A stretch of DNA of 64,000 nucleotides from Sphingomonas sp. Leaf20 (GCF_001421535.1 NZ_LMKN01000008.1:264855-328854); one strand, 5' to 3'; shown: positions 19,881-30,968, numbered from the stretch's first letter. Made by a program: numbers and translations. Notes: a model not told the origin generated them from the letters alone.

Positions 19881-19985
19881 CCCTTCTTTAAGTTACATAA
19901 CGTTGGTCAACAGTGTGTTTCCTACGGGAGGCGGACTGGCTAGGCTATTCGTTTGGGTCCTCCGTGGGGCGCTTTGGGTAGGAAG
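19868..19985 (+). repeat. Island boundary repeat, copy A (at attL)
   Basis: Directly after the tRNA CCA, this copy shares CGTTTGGGTCCT and GGGGCGCTTTGGGTAGGAA with the other copies; its first half has diverged. It is the reference position showing that the repeat is the sequence that follows an attachment site. Confidence 0.7.
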
Positions 19986-19993
19986 TGGTGGCT

Positions 19994-20641
19994 ATGCTTC
20001 GCTTGATCTGTGTCTTTGCCTTGGCTGGACTGGTAGCTGTGGCCCCCGCATCGTCCCAAACCGTGCTCCCTCCCAATCAGCAACTTCTCGTGGGCAAGTA
20101 CCACTTTGAGGAGGAGGGCATTGCGATCAACGTTAGCCTGAATGCGGACAGCACCGCGGTTTACAGCATCGGAGGAAGTGTGGGCATTCGCGCCGAGGGC
20201 ACGTGGGACGTACGCGGCGAGAGGATCCACATTTTCAACAAGCCAGGACCGGTCAAGCTGGAGCAGGTGGGGGCGCCCACGCGTGACCCCAGCGTCGCGT
20301 TGCGTGTCGTCGCGCAGTTACCGGACGGTTCGCCCGCTGAAGGCCTCGCGGTGACGTGGCCCAACGCCGCCGGGCTATTCTACATGAGCGATGGCAAGAA
20401 CGAGACTAGGCTGGAAGAGGGGCCGGTCATCGGGGAGGTGAGCATCGAACGAGAAGCCGACAGCAAGGGTCTGGCGACGTTCCCCATGAAAGCCGGTGGA
20501 GCGAACAGCTACCGGTTCACCTACTACCCGAGCGACGTCGAACCGTTCGACTTCGAGGCGAGGGCCTTGGATGCGAACGCCGATGTGCTGGAAGTCGAGG
20601 TTGGAAGCGCGTCTGCGAAGCTGCAGCGTGTTCGGGACTGA
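19994..20641 (+). CDS. Unknown secreted protein
   Basis: A 215-residue product with a clear signal peptide (MLRLICVFALAGLVAVAPASSQT) and a mature part that looks beta-rich: KYHFEEEGIAINVSLNADSTAVYS, then GTWDVRGERIHIFNKPG. I do not recognise a named family; the pattern (peptide, lipocalin-like strands, a C-terminal immunoglobulin-like region) suggests a periplasmic protein. It lies between boundary repeats A and E and is the first cargo gene of the island. Confidence 0.7.
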   Translation: MLRLICVFALAGLVAVAPASSQTVLPPNQQLLVGKYHFEEEGIAINVSLNADSTAVYSIGGSVGIRAEGTWDVRGERIHIFNKPGPVKLEQVGAPTRDPSVALRVVAQLPDGSPAEGLAVTWPNAAGLFYMSDGKNETRLEEGPVIGEVSIEREADSKGLATFPMKAGGANSYRFTYYPSDVEPFDFEARALDANADVLEVEVGSASAKLQRVRD

Positions 20642-20656
20642 CACCCGTATTCGGCG

Positions 20657-20752
20657 CCATCAATCTACAGCGCCTTCACGAGGTAACGACGGCGGCTGAG
20701 GGGTAAACGGCCTTTCACCTAAACTCGCTGCCTCGAACGCTTTGGGGAGCGA
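20657..20752 (+). repeat. Island boundary repeat, copy E (degenerate)
   Basis: This weaker copy shares CACGAGGTAACGACGGCGGC with copy C's CACAAGGGAACGGCGGCGGC, and then GCTTTGGGGAGCG. The tRNA-like head is reduced to GGCGCCA. It separates the first cargo gene from the next module. Confidence 0.5.
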
Positions 20753-20815
20753 AGACGGCTGAGCGATTTATGTCCCTATAATTTTCCAAACCATCGCCCA
20801 ATGACAGGTATGTGA

Positions 20816-20830
20816 CCGCTAACGACGTTT
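20816..20830. repeat. 15-bp direct repeat, left copy
   Basis: CCGCTAACGACGTTT is repeated exactly at 21530-21544. The two copies enclose the two small genes at 20939 and 21138. Confidence 0.7.
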
Positions 20831-20938
20831 CCAGGAACGAAGCTTCTGTTTCAAGGTTAACGAAGCTGCCGCCCTCGAGTGGAGGTGAATAATTGCGCGC
20901 TGCGGCAACCTATGCAGCGCGGGTTGAGGACTGATGTG

Positions 20939-21103
20939 ATGAATCAAGCAGACCCCAGCAAGTTCGCCAGTCAGCTTGAGAGCATGATTGAGTTTGCGGA
21001 TGCTCATGAGGAATTCGTGCTCGGCGCTTGGCTTTCGCAGGCGCTGAACCGCATAAATGCAATCACTGGGGCCTCACAGGGCTTGTCTTCCGCTACGGAA
21101 TAG
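20939..21103 (+). CDS. Small protein, unknown
   Basis: A 54-residue product with GAGGA 9 bases before the ATG. The sequence FASQLESMIEFADAHEEFVLGAWLSQALNRI resembles the small protein at 22564-22764 (LERLIALIGEALAVADDGDQPLLGAHLDNAL), with a shared L-I-...-A-D-...-LGA-L-..AL pattern, so both belong to a family of short helical proteins. Function is unknown. Confidence 0.55.
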   Translation: MNQADPSKFASQLESMIEFADAHEEFVLGAWLSQALNRINAITGASQGLSSATE

Positions 21104-21137
21104 GTTCGTTGTTGCCGGCCTCGGGTATGGAGTGATC

Positions 21138-21536
21138 ATGAAGGGCAATGAGGAGGCCGCGCAGATTGCCAGTGCCATTCTGTCATTTCGACGTTACCGT
21201 TCGCGGGCTTTGTCACCGAATATTTTTGGTGAGCCGGCGTGGGAGCTACTGCTAGAAGTCTTCGTCGCTGACGCCGTGGGTGCCCCGATGATCGGGAGGA
21301 TCGCCGCAGAACGAAACGAAGCGTCACCGAACGTTATGTCACGTTGGCTTAGGCATCTTTCGTCCGAGGGCTTGCTCGTCGGCGACGGTGACGCGAGCCT
21401 AGACGACGAACTGACACTTTCTGGATCAGGCATGGCGGCTATCGAAGCGGTGTTGCTGCAAGCACGTTCTCTTAAAGATGGCATCGTACCAACCCCGAGC
21501 GTTAATAACGAAAGCGATAGGTCGAATACCCGCTAA
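21138..21536 (+). CDS. Winged-helix DNA-binding protein (MarR-like)
   Basis: The 132-residue protein has RRYRSRALSPNIFGEPAWELLLEVFVA, then a helix-turn-helix with PNVMSRWLRHLSSEGLLV and a wing DDELTLSGSGMAAIEAVL. It looks like the small winged-helix regulators found repeatedly in sphingomonads. MKGNEEA was chosen because an upstream in-frame extension overlaps the previous gene. Targets are unknown. Confidence 0.7.
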   Translation: MKGNEEAAQIASAILSFRRYRSRALSPNIFGEPAWELLLEVFVADAVGAPMIGRIAAERNEASPNVMSRWLRHLSSEGLLVGDGDASLDDELTLSGSGMAAIEAVLLQARSLKDGIVPTPSVNNESDRSNTR

Positions 21537-21544
21537 CGACGTTT
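21530..21544. repeat. 15-bp direct repeat, right copy
   Basis: This is the exact second copy of CCGCTAACGACGTTT at 20816-20830, overlapping the stop codon of the winged-helix gene. Confidence 0.7.
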
Positions 21545-21847
21545 AACGGTTCGAATGTTAAATAACGGTTGTACGCAAAATCGGGTGTGCCGGATGTTAA
21601 GAGCGGGCTTGTGTTAGTACTGAATAACAGCGGCCCTTGCGTGCTCGCGCTTTGTGCGCGGTCCAAACAAACTCGTCGAGGCGATACGGTTTATCCACTC
21701 AGTGGCGCCCATCAAACGGGAGTGCTCCAACGTATATCGGTCACCGTCATGCTGTTGGTAAGTCTCGACGATGTCCGACGTTAAGTCGGAAATCAAACCG
21801 AAGATACCCGCAAGCTTGAAAGCAAACGGGCGAGGCTCCGTCGCCGG
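21545..21847. other. Intergenic stretch without a supported gene
   Basis: No reading frame here has a convincing start, ribosome-binding site or protein-like composition. It separates the winged-helix gene from the convergent secreted-protein gene. Confidence 0.5.
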
Positions 21848-22261
21848 CTAGGATGGCATGTCCACAGACGGATGGTAGTACATTGAGCTGATCTTTCCCG
21901 CCCCGTTGACAGCCATAAAAAAGTCGATCTTTGCGGTCGCAAAGGTGATGCGGAACAGATGTCCGCCGGGAGGAGCGCCAAGATAAGTGACGGTTTGTGG
22001 GGTGCCCAGCTTGATGATCATTTCGCCGCCCTCGGGGTGATCCCTGACAATCTGCGCGACCTCGGGCGTCATCGCGCTGTAATCGATTTTACCCCCAGGT
22101 GCGGCACCTTTGAGGAGCGCTTTTAAAAGGGTTTCGGCCGATGTCGCGCTGGTGGTCATGGACGGAGCGGTTTGTTGAGTAGCAGAAGCAGCTTGAACTA
22201 CGATTTGAGAGGCCGGCGGCGAGACGGCAATCAATGCGGCGGCGACGAAAAGAATTGTCAT
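21848..22261 (-). CDS. Small exported protein with hydrolase-associated domain
   Basis: A 137-residue product with an N-terminal membrane/signal segment (MTILFVAAALIAVSPPASQIVVQA). The C-terminal part has KIDYSAMTPEVAQIVRDH and GAPPGGHLFRITFATAKIDFFMAVNGAGKISSMYY. This resembles the small C-terminal domain found on many sphingomonad serine hydrolases, here without any hydrolase. GGAG sits 7 bases before the ATG at 22261. The role is unknown. Confidence 0.7.
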   Translation of the reverse strand: MTILFVAAALIAVSPPASQIVVQAASATQQTAPSMTTSATSAETLLKALLKGAAPGGKIDYSAMTPEVAQIVRDHPEGGEMIIKLGTPQTVTYLGAPPGGHLFRITFATAKIDFFMAVNGAGKISSMYYHPSVDMPS

Positions 22262-22404
22262 GAGAAGGCTCCAAATCAAAAGAAGAGGAACGCCATACTG
22301 AACCGCGACACTGATTCGACCGCTCTTGGATAAGCGATGATCGCCGTTGCCGGTTAATACCAGACAAACCGCTTCTTATCGAGGGGTCATTTGCACGGAC
22401 TTTA

Positions 22405-22526
22405 GTAAGCGGCACCACCTGCTTTATGGCACTTTTACAAGGAGACCGCCGCGGCTGAGACTGGCAGGTCGTTCGGCTGGGCAGCCCGTTTGGGTCCTGC
22501 TTGCGAAAGGGCTTTGAGTTGGAAGC
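22405..22526 (+). repeat. Island boundary repeat, copy B
   Basis: It begins with GTAAGCGGCACCA, identical to the last 13 bases of the tRNA-Thr gene, followed by CCTGCTTTATGG and GTTCGGCTGGGCAGCC. The head is a decayed attachment site. Confidence 0.75.
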
Positions 22527-22563
22527 GTGCTCAACCAAGCGGCAGTGCCGCGACCTGTCAGAA

Positions 22564-22764
22564 CTATTTGCCCTGCCGATCAAGAGGACTCGGCCTCGTT
22601 GTCGATACATCCGGAATAGCACGCCGAGCGATAGCTGCCCTAAGGGCGTTATCTAAATGGGCGCCTAACAAAGGTTGATCGCCGTCGTCGGCAACGGCTA
22701 GCGCTTCTCCAATTAGGGCAATCAGCCGTTCCAGGTGCTGCGCGGCGGTCTCACGAGCTATCAC
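22564..22764 (-). CDS. Small protein, unknown (gene 2 of a two-gene unit)
   Basis: A 66-residue product from GTG at 22764 with AAQHLERLIALIGEALAVADDGDQPLLGAHLDNALRAA. It is similar in pattern to the product at 20939. Its GTG overlaps the TGA of the gene before it (GTGA), so the two are coupled. Unknown function. Confidence 0.55.
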   Translation of the reverse strand: MIARETAAQHLERLIALIGEALAVADDGDQPLLGAHLDNALRAAIARRAIPDVSTTRPSPLDRQGK

Positions 22765-22910
22765 GGGCGGAGTGCCTTGATCATTTTGGCGTACCCGTCG
22801 GCGCGCGCTAAATGAGCCATGCGAGCTGAGACGTCCATACAGGCCGCCGCCTGTTCTCGGGCTTTCTCTTCGTTGCGGACAAGGGTCTTGAGATCGCTCG
22901 CGGTGCACAT
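22761..22910 (-). CDS. Small protein, unknown (gene 1 of a two-gene unit)
   Basis: A 49-residue product (MCTASDLKTLVRNEEKAREQ... LARADGYAKMIKAL), helical and charged. Small proteins with this type of helix are frequent in sphingomonads and often precede a partner like 22564-22764. It lies between boundary repeats B and C. A longer in-frame start at 22991 is less likely. Confidence 0.5.
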   Translation of the reverse strand: MCTASDLKTLVRNEEKAREQAAACMDVSARMAHLARADGYAKMIKALRP

Positions 22911-23054
22911 GCTTCTGCTTCCATCAAGCGGGAGCGCTGCAGCGTCTCTCAGTCGCCGCCATGCCGTTGGCGAGTCGCGGCGATGAGGCATGGTATGAGA
23001 TTGCCGCAGTCTACGATACCGATAATCATACGTCTCGTTGACTGATCACAACCC

Positions 23055-23173
23055 GTCAGCGGCACCACCTACTTTATGGTAATTCCACAAGGGAACGGCG
23101 GCGGCTTGGGATGAACAGTTGTTCGGCTGGGCAGCCGTTTGAGGTCTGCTTGGGGCGCTTTGGGTCAGGAACG
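23055..23173 (+). repeat. Island boundary repeat, copy C
   Basis: GTCAGCGGCACCA (one mismatch to the tRNA end) is followed by CCTACTTTATGG, CACAAGGGAACGGCGGCGGC, GTTCGGCTGGGCAGCC and GGGGCGCTTTGGGT. This is the clearest full-length copy. Confidence 0.75.
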
Positions 23174-23259
23174 GCACCTCGACACAACGGATACCCGGTT
23201 AATTGCCGAGACCAGCTTTCAACCTTTTGATTGGTCTTTGCATCGGTTAGGATGGCTCT

Positions 23260-24042
23260 GTGATCGAAACTACGGCACCTTTGCCTTCATCCCTGCTGCA
23301 CGGCGTCGAGGCGGCCATTTCCGACGCGCTTGGTATCGCCAACGTCCGGCACGGGTCCGCCCTTCACTCCCTAAAAATCCCTGACGACGTTGATCTCGCT
23401 GCCACGGTCTACGAGACGATAGCGGCCAATTGGCTGGCTGGTGATGCTGATGCAAATAAAGATCGCTCGCGCCAGAACTGGCGTTGGACACTCCAACCGC
23501 AAATTGGCGCCGAGAACCGGAGCCCCGAGGTGGTGTTGGAGCGCGCGATTGCGTCAGCTTGCGCTGCGGCAGGTCGAACAGATTGGACCAATCAAATTCC
23601 GGTCGCGTCTGGGCTCATCCTAGGTGCTTCCGACGGGAGGCGCGCGATCGACCTTGGGCAGCGGCGCGGAGAGGGCCACTACGAACTTATTGAATTGAAG
23701 ATCGCGAGCGACACCCCGCTTTTCGCCGCAGTCGAACTTCTGGGTTATGCAAGCCTTTGGCTACTAGCGCGGAAGTACCCGCCGGTCACCAAACCTGCGC
23801 TCCTTGCCGCCGAACGCGTCGATCTTCGTGTGCTTGCGCCATCCGCGTTCTATACCACCTTTGACTTGCGGGGTTTGGAGTACCGATTGCACGAGGGGGT
23901 TCAGCGACTTGGCGGCTGTCAGGGTGTAAGGCTGTCCTTTGCTTTTGATGTTTTGCCTCTTACCCTAACAACAAACGTGCTCCCCGACGGTGAGAACGTC
24001 CTTTTTGGGCTTGAGCAGCGCACTGCTTTGCACAGAGTCTGA
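23260..24042 (+). CDS. PD-(D/E)XK nuclease-like protein, unknown
   Basis: A 260-residue protein starting at GTG 23260 with AGGA 8 bases upstream. The segment VVLERAIASA (91-100), RRAIDLGQ (127-134) and YELIELK (141-147), followed by the helix AAVELLGYASLWLL, fits a PD-(D/E)XK core with Asp131, Glu145 and Lys147. I do not recognise a named family. It sits between boundary repeats C and D, just upstream of a Type I restriction system, so a DNA-defence role is plausible. No activity is shown by the sequence alone. Confidence 0.6.
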   Translation: MIETTAPLPSSLLHGVEAAISDALGIANVRHGSALHSLKIPDDVDLAATVYETIAANWLAGDADANKDRSRQNWRWTLQPQIGAENRSPEVVLERAIASACAAAGRTDWTNQIPVASGLILGASDGRRAIDLGQRRGEGHYELIELKIASDTPLFAAVELLGYASLWLLARKYPPVTKPALLAAERVDLRVLAPSAFYTTFDLRGLEYRLHEGVQRLGGCQGVRLSFAFDVLPLTLTTNVLPDGENVLFGLEQRTALHRV

Positions 24043-24044
24043 CG

Positions 24045-24160
24045 GTTCGCAGCACCACCTTTTGCGAGCATTTTCAACAGGGAGCGGAGGCGGCTGAAGC
24101 TCAAGGGCTGTTCGGCTGAGTAGCCGTTTAGATCCCGCTCGGAGCGCCTTGGGTAGGGAG
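24045..24160 (+). repeat. Island boundary repeat, copy D
   Basis: GTTCGCAGCACCA (a more decayed tRNA end), then GGGAGCGGAGGCGGCTGA, GCTGTTCGGCTGAGTAGCC and GCGCCTTGGGTAGGGAGG. It starts three bases after the nuclease-like gene's stop codon and precedes hsdM. Confidence 0.7.
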
Positions 24161-24307
24161 GCTGGATCGACCCAGGCCGTACCCGTGTCTGATCCAATCA
24201 TTGGGCGCCAACTCGGAGCATGGGGGCAAAGGCATAGGCGTCACGCCTTGTAGCAATGGTTAGTCCTCCCTAGACCTCAACGGCATTACGGGAGGCTGGC
24301 CAGCATA

Positions 24308-26316
<2,009 letters not shown>

Positions 26317-26320
<4 letters not shown>

Positions 26321-27492
26321 ATTGGAATCAGACAAAACTTTCGGACCTGATCCTTCCAGTAAAGGGGTCATTGGTTTCTGGGCCTTTTGGGTCGAACATA
26401 GGTTCGCGTTTCTTTGTTAATAAGGGTGTCCCTGTCATTCGAGGAAATAACTTAACCAAAGGAAGTGAAAAATTCCGAGATAATGGGTTCGTTTTTTTGA
26501 CGGAATCGAAAGCCAGTCAATTTCCTAATTGTATTGCATTAGAGAACGATATTATTTTTACTGCTGCGGGGTCGATCGGGCAAGTAGGAATTATACCAAA
26601 GAACTGCAGATTTGATAGGTATATAATCTCAAATAAGCAAATACGCGCCCGGTTAAATCAAGATATAGCTGACCCTCTTTTTGTATATTTTTGGTTGTCT
26701 TCGCGGAAAATGGTTTCTTACATAGAGTCTCAAAATAATGGCGGAGCAGTGCCGTTGCTTAATTTGGGGTTGATAAAAAGGCTTCCGGTCCCGCTTCCGC
26801 CATTCAAAACACAACAGCGCATCGCCGCCATTCTCTCCGCCTATGATGATCTGATCGAGAATAACCGGCAGCGGATTGCCTTGTTGGAGGAGGTCGCGCG
26901 GCAGCTTTACAAGGAATGGTTCGTCCGCTTCCGCTTCCCCGGTCATGAACATGTCAAAATTATCGACGGTGTGCCGGAGGGGTGGGAGCGGCTTCCACTT
27001 GGTGACGTGCTAACCCTTCAACGTGGTTTTGACCTGCCTGTGTCCGATCGAAATGAAGGCGCCGCGCCGGTTTATGGATCGACCGGCATTGTGGGTTTTC
27101 ATGACGTAGCGAAGGTTGACGCTCCAATGCTGATCACAGGCCGGTCTGGATCACTTGGGCAAGTCCGTTTCGTCTCCATCCCTTGCTGGCCACTAAATAC
27201 CGCACTGTGGGTGCGAGAGTTTAAGCGAGCGAGCGCATGGTTCGCGTATTTCCTGCTTTCTGAGATGGGTTTGGAGAAGTTCAACGGCGGAGCTTCGGTG
27301 CCGACCTTGGATCGAAAGGTGGCTCATGCGGCGCCAGTCCTCTTGCCAAGCGTACGACTATTGGAAACATTTGACGAAACCGCGCAGCACATTTTTAAAT
27401 TGATCGACAACCTGGCCAGGCAAAACAAACAAACTGCCAGAGTTCGCGACCTCCTCCTCCCCAAGCTAATGAGCGGAGCCATCGCGGTATGA
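26317..27492 (+). CDS. hsdS: Type I restriction-modification system specificity subunit
   Basis: HsdS has two target-recognition domains, about 1-160 and 225-345, separated by a helical spacer (QQRIAAILSAYDDLIENNRQRIALLEEVARQLYKEWF). The second helical region is near the C-terminus (HIFKLIDNLARQNKQTARVRDLLLPKLMSG). The first domain is encoded by conspicuously AT-rich DNA (26,330-26,790) while the spacer and second domain are GC-rich, which suggests TRD exchange. GTG start overlaps hsdM. Confidence 0.93.
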
Positions 27493-30400
27493 CCGCATTG
27501 AACGAAGACACGCTGGTTCAGGCGACCATGGCCGACTATCTAGCCGACGCGCTTGACTGGGACAGCGTGTTTGCGTTCAACACCGAAACGCTGGGCGCGG
27601 AAGGTTCGTTGGGGCGCGCGTCCGAAAACGATGTCATACTGACCCGCCATCTGGGCGAGGCGCTGATCCGGCTGAACCCCGGCCTGCCGGATGCAGCCTA
27701 TAAGGACGCGCTGCGCCAGATTACCGATGTGCCGCTCGGCTCCAGCTTGCTGGCGATCAACCGCGATGCCTATGCGCTGATCAAGGACGGCGTGCTCGCC
27801 AGCTTTCGCGATGCGAAGGGTGCGCTGGTCAAGCAGCGGCTGCGCCTGATCGATTTCGACACGCCCGAAAACAACCATTTCTTTTGCGTGCGCGAATTGT
27901 GGATCAAGGGCGACCTGTATCGCCGCCGCGCCGACATCATCGGCTTCGTCAACGGCCTGCCGCTGCTGTTCGTCGAGTGCAAGGCGGTCCACAAGGACAT
28001 CCGCCACGCCTATGAACAGAATCTGTCCGATTATAAGGACACGATCCCGCACCTGTTCCACCACAATGCCTTCATCATCCTGACCAACGGTCACGAAGCG
28101 AAGATCGGCTCGCTTTCCAGCAAATACGAGCATTTCAACGACTGGAAGCGGCTGGAGGAGGATGAGCCAGGCGTCGTCCATCTGGAAACGATGCTGAAGG
28201 GTGTGTGCGCCAAGGGCAATTTCATCGACCTGCTGGAAAACTTCATCCTGTTCGATGATGGCGGCGAACGGATGGTCAAGATCGTCGCGCGCAATCACCA
28301 GTTTCTGGGCGTCAACCGCGCCATCGCGGCGGTGCGCGATCGCAAGGCGCGCGACGGCAAGCTGGGGGTGTTCTGGCACACGCAGGGGTCGGGCAAGAGC
28401 TATTCCATCGCCTTCCTGACGCAGAAGGTGCACCGCAAAATCGGGGCGAACTTCACCTTTCTGGTCGTCACCGATCGCATCGACCTGGACGGGCAGATTT
28501 ACGGCACCTTTGCCGGGTGCGGGCTGGTCAATAACGACAAGGCGCAGGTGCGGGCCGGGACGGGCGCGGAGCTGAAAGCTTTGTTGGCGGTGCAGAAGCC
28601 CTATGTCTTCACGCTGATCCATCGTTTCAATCTGGACGTGAACCCGGACGATCCCTATTCGGATCGCGACGACATCATCGTCATCACGGACGAAGCGCAC
28701 CGGACCCAGAATGGTCTGCTGTCGCTCAACATGCGCAACGCTCTGCCCAACGCCAGCTTCCTGGGCTTCACCGGCACGCCGCTAATGACCGGCGACGAGA
28801 CGACAAAGCAGACGTTCGGCGATTATATCTCCACCTATGATTTCCAGCGGGCGGTGGAAGATAACGCCACGGTGCCGCTCTATTATGACGCGCGCGGCGA
28901 CAAGCTTGGCATCGCGACGAACGACCTGAACGAGAAGATCGCGGCCAAGCTCGAAGAACTGGAGTTGGACGATCCCAGTGTGACCGAGCGGCTCGAAAAA
29001 GAGCTGAAGCGCGAATATCACATCATCACGGCAGAGACCCGGCTGGAGACGGTAGCGGCGGACTTCGTCGAGCATTACACGACCGGCTGGGAGTCCGGCA
29101 AAGCGATGCTGGTGTGCATCGATAAGGTAACGTGCGTCCGCATGCACGCGCTGATCGCCAAGCATTGGGATGCGCGGATCGCCAGCCTTAAGAAGGAATT
29201 GGCGCAGGCGACCGACGAGCAGGATTTGGCGGATCGGCAGCGGCAACTGGCCTGGGTGCGCGCAACCAAGGCGGCGGTTGTGGTGTCTGAGGAACAGGGC
29301 GAGGTCGATCGGTTCCGCAAATGGGGCCTCGACATCAACCCGCACCGCGCGCTGATCAAGAACGGTTTCGAGACCGATGATGGCAAGCGCCTGGATCTGG
29401 AATCGGCGTTCAAGAAAGAGGATCATCCCTTCCGCATCGCCATTGTGTGCGCGATGTGGCTGACCGGCTTCGACGTGCCGAGCCTATCGACCCTGTATCT
29501 CGACAAGCCGCTGAAAGCGCACACGCTGATGCAGGCGATCGCGCGTGCGAACCGGGTGCACGCGGGCAAGAACAATGGCCTGATCGTCGATTATTGCGGG
29601 ATATTGAAGAATCTGCGCAAGGCGCTGGCGACCTATGCCGGGACGCCCGGCGGCGGGCTGGGCAATTCGGGCGATCCGCCGCCCGAAATCGATCCGGTGC
29701 GCCCGCCCGAAGAACTGCTGGCCGATCTGGAAGAGGCGATCGACGCGGTAGACGGTTTTCTCGCGGCGCGCGATTTCCGGTTGCTCGATATCTTGGAAAA
29801 GACTGGCTTCGAGCGGAACAGGGCGATCATCGACGCAAAGGAAGTAGTCAACGAGAATGACGAAAGCCGCAAACGCTTCCAGATTATGGCGCGCGAGGTC
29901 TTCAAGAAATTCAAGGCATGCGTGAACTTCCGCGCCGTGAACGCCTATCGGCAACGCTTTGCAGCGATCAAGGTCATCTACAACAGTGTGGAAGATGATG
30001 TAGCGAAGGCGGACATTTCCGACATCATGCGCGAGTTGCACGCTGTTGTGAATGCGAGCATCGAAACGAGCATTGATGCCTACGACCAAGACGATCGTCT
30101 TTATGATATAAGCAAGATAGACTTCGAAAAGCTAAAAAAGGAATTCGAGCGCAGTCCGCGCAAAAATACCACCGTTCAGAGCCTGAAAAACGCAATTCAG
30201 ACTAAGCTGGAAATGATGCTACGCCAGAACCCGTTGCGCACAGATTTCCAGAAGCATTTCGAAGAACTAGTGGCGGATTATAACAGCCAGAAGGATGCAG
30301 TGCAGATCGAACGCGTCTTCGCCGCTTTGCTGGTGCTTGCGGCGGAACTCGATGATGAACAGCGTCGAGCAATGCGCGAGGGGCTCGACGAAGAGACTCT

Positions 30401-30692
30401 CGCTCTTTTTGACCTATTGCTGAAGCCCGACTTGGACAAGGGCGATATCGCGAAGCTCAAGCGGGTCGCCGTGGGCCTTTTTGAAATTCTGAAGCAGCAG
30501 CTCGACGTCATCCAAGGCTTTGCCGGGAAGCAAGCCACACGCGACACGGTCCGGATTGCGATCACCGACTTTCTCTACGACGACCGAACGGGCCTTCCTC
30601 AAAGCTATACCCCGAGCGAGGTCGAGATGCGGGCTTCCGCCGTATTTGCCTACATCCTCAGCAGGGCAAGGCCGCCGATACACGCACAATGA
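27489..30692 (+). CDS. hsdR: Type I restriction-modification system endonuclease subunit
   Basis: HsdR cleaves unmethylated DNA after ATP-driven translocation. The 1067-residue protein has the nuclease motif LLFVECKAVH (near 160), Walker A TQGSGKSYS (near 300), DEAHRTQ (near 404) and FTGTPL (near 428), with SF2 helicase motifs further on (MWLTGFDVPSLSTLYLDKPL, ARANRVH). The ATG overlaps the hsdS stop. All three subunits look intact, so this is a potentially active system. Confidence 0.95.
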   Translation: MTALNEDTLVQATMADYLADALDWDSVFAFNTETLGAEGSLGRASENDVILTRHLGEALIRLNPGLPDAAYKDALRQITDVPLGSSLLAINRDAYALIKDGVLASFRDAKGALVKQRLRLIDFDTPENNHFFCVRELWIKGDLYRRRADIIGFVNGLPLLFVECKAVHKDIRHAYEQNLSDYKDTIPHLFHHNAFIILTNGHEAKIGSLSSKYEHFNDWKRLEEDEPGVVHLETMLKGVCAKGNFIDLLENFILFDDGGERMVKIVARNHQFLGVNRAIAAVRDRKARDGKLGVFWHTQGSGKSYSIAFLTQKVHRKIGANFTFLVVTDRIDLDGQIYGTFAGCGLVNNDKAQVRAGTGAELKALLAVQKPYVFTLIHRFNLDVNPDDPYSDRDDIIVITDEAHRTQNGLLSLNMRNALPNASFLGFTGTPLMTGDETTKQTFGDYISTYDFQRAVEDNATVPLYYDARGDKLGIATNDLNEKIAAKLEELELDDPSVTERLEKELKREYHIITAETRLETVAADFVEHYTTGWESGKAMLVCIDKVTCVRMHALIAKHWDARIASLKKELAQATDEQDLADRQRQLAWVRATKAAVVVSEEQGEVDRFRKWGLDINPHRALIKNGFETDDGKRLDLESAFKKEDHPFRIAIVCAMWLTGFDVPSLSTLYLDKPLKAHTLMQAIARANRVHAGKNNGLIVDYCGILKNLRKALATYAGTPGGGLGNSGDPPPEIDPVRPPEELLADLEEAIDAVDGFLAARDFRLLDILEKTGFERNRAIIDAKEVVNENDESRKRFQIMAREVFKKFKACVNFRAVNAYRQRFAAIKVIYNSVEDDVAKADISDIMRELHAVVNASIETSIDAYDQDDRLYDISKIDFEKLKKEFERSPRKNTTVQSLKNAIQTKLEMMLRQNPLRTDFQKHFEELVADYNSQKDAVQIERVFAALLVLAAELDDEQRRAMREGLDEETLALFDLLLKPDLDKGDIAKLKRVAVGLFEILKQQLDVIQGFAGKQATRDTVRIAITDFLYDDRTGLPQSYTPSEVEMRASAVFAYILSRARPPIHAQ

Positions 30693-30784
30693 GAGCAGGA
30701 CCACGTTCCAGGATCGGAAGCGCATTCTGAGAACGCGGAGGATGGGGCATCTTATACAGGAACGGCAACATTACTGTCGTTCCG

Positions 30785-30962
30785 GCAGCAGCTTAGGTTC
30801 GATCCCAAGCGCGTCGCCAGTCGCCCCAGTGATCGCACAGACGGGTTCCTAGTGCCGTGTTCGAGATCGCGCACGTAGCCGCGTTCCATAACCCGCATCG
30901 ACCGCCAACCGCGCCTGCGACATCCCCTTCAGCTTCCGATGATGGCGCGCGTTCGCGCCAAA
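30785..30962 (-). pseudogene. Remnant of an XRE-type HTH regulator
   Basis: In the minus strand, HHRKLKGMSQARLAVDAG is followed, after a one-base shift near 30890, by MERGYVRDLEHGTRNPSVRSLGRLATRLG. Together these give the usual helix-turn-helix of an XRE protein. The frame shift and missing N-terminus mark it as decayed. An intact XRE gene lies at 31295-31498. Confidence 0.7.
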
Positions 30963-30968
30963 ATTAAA

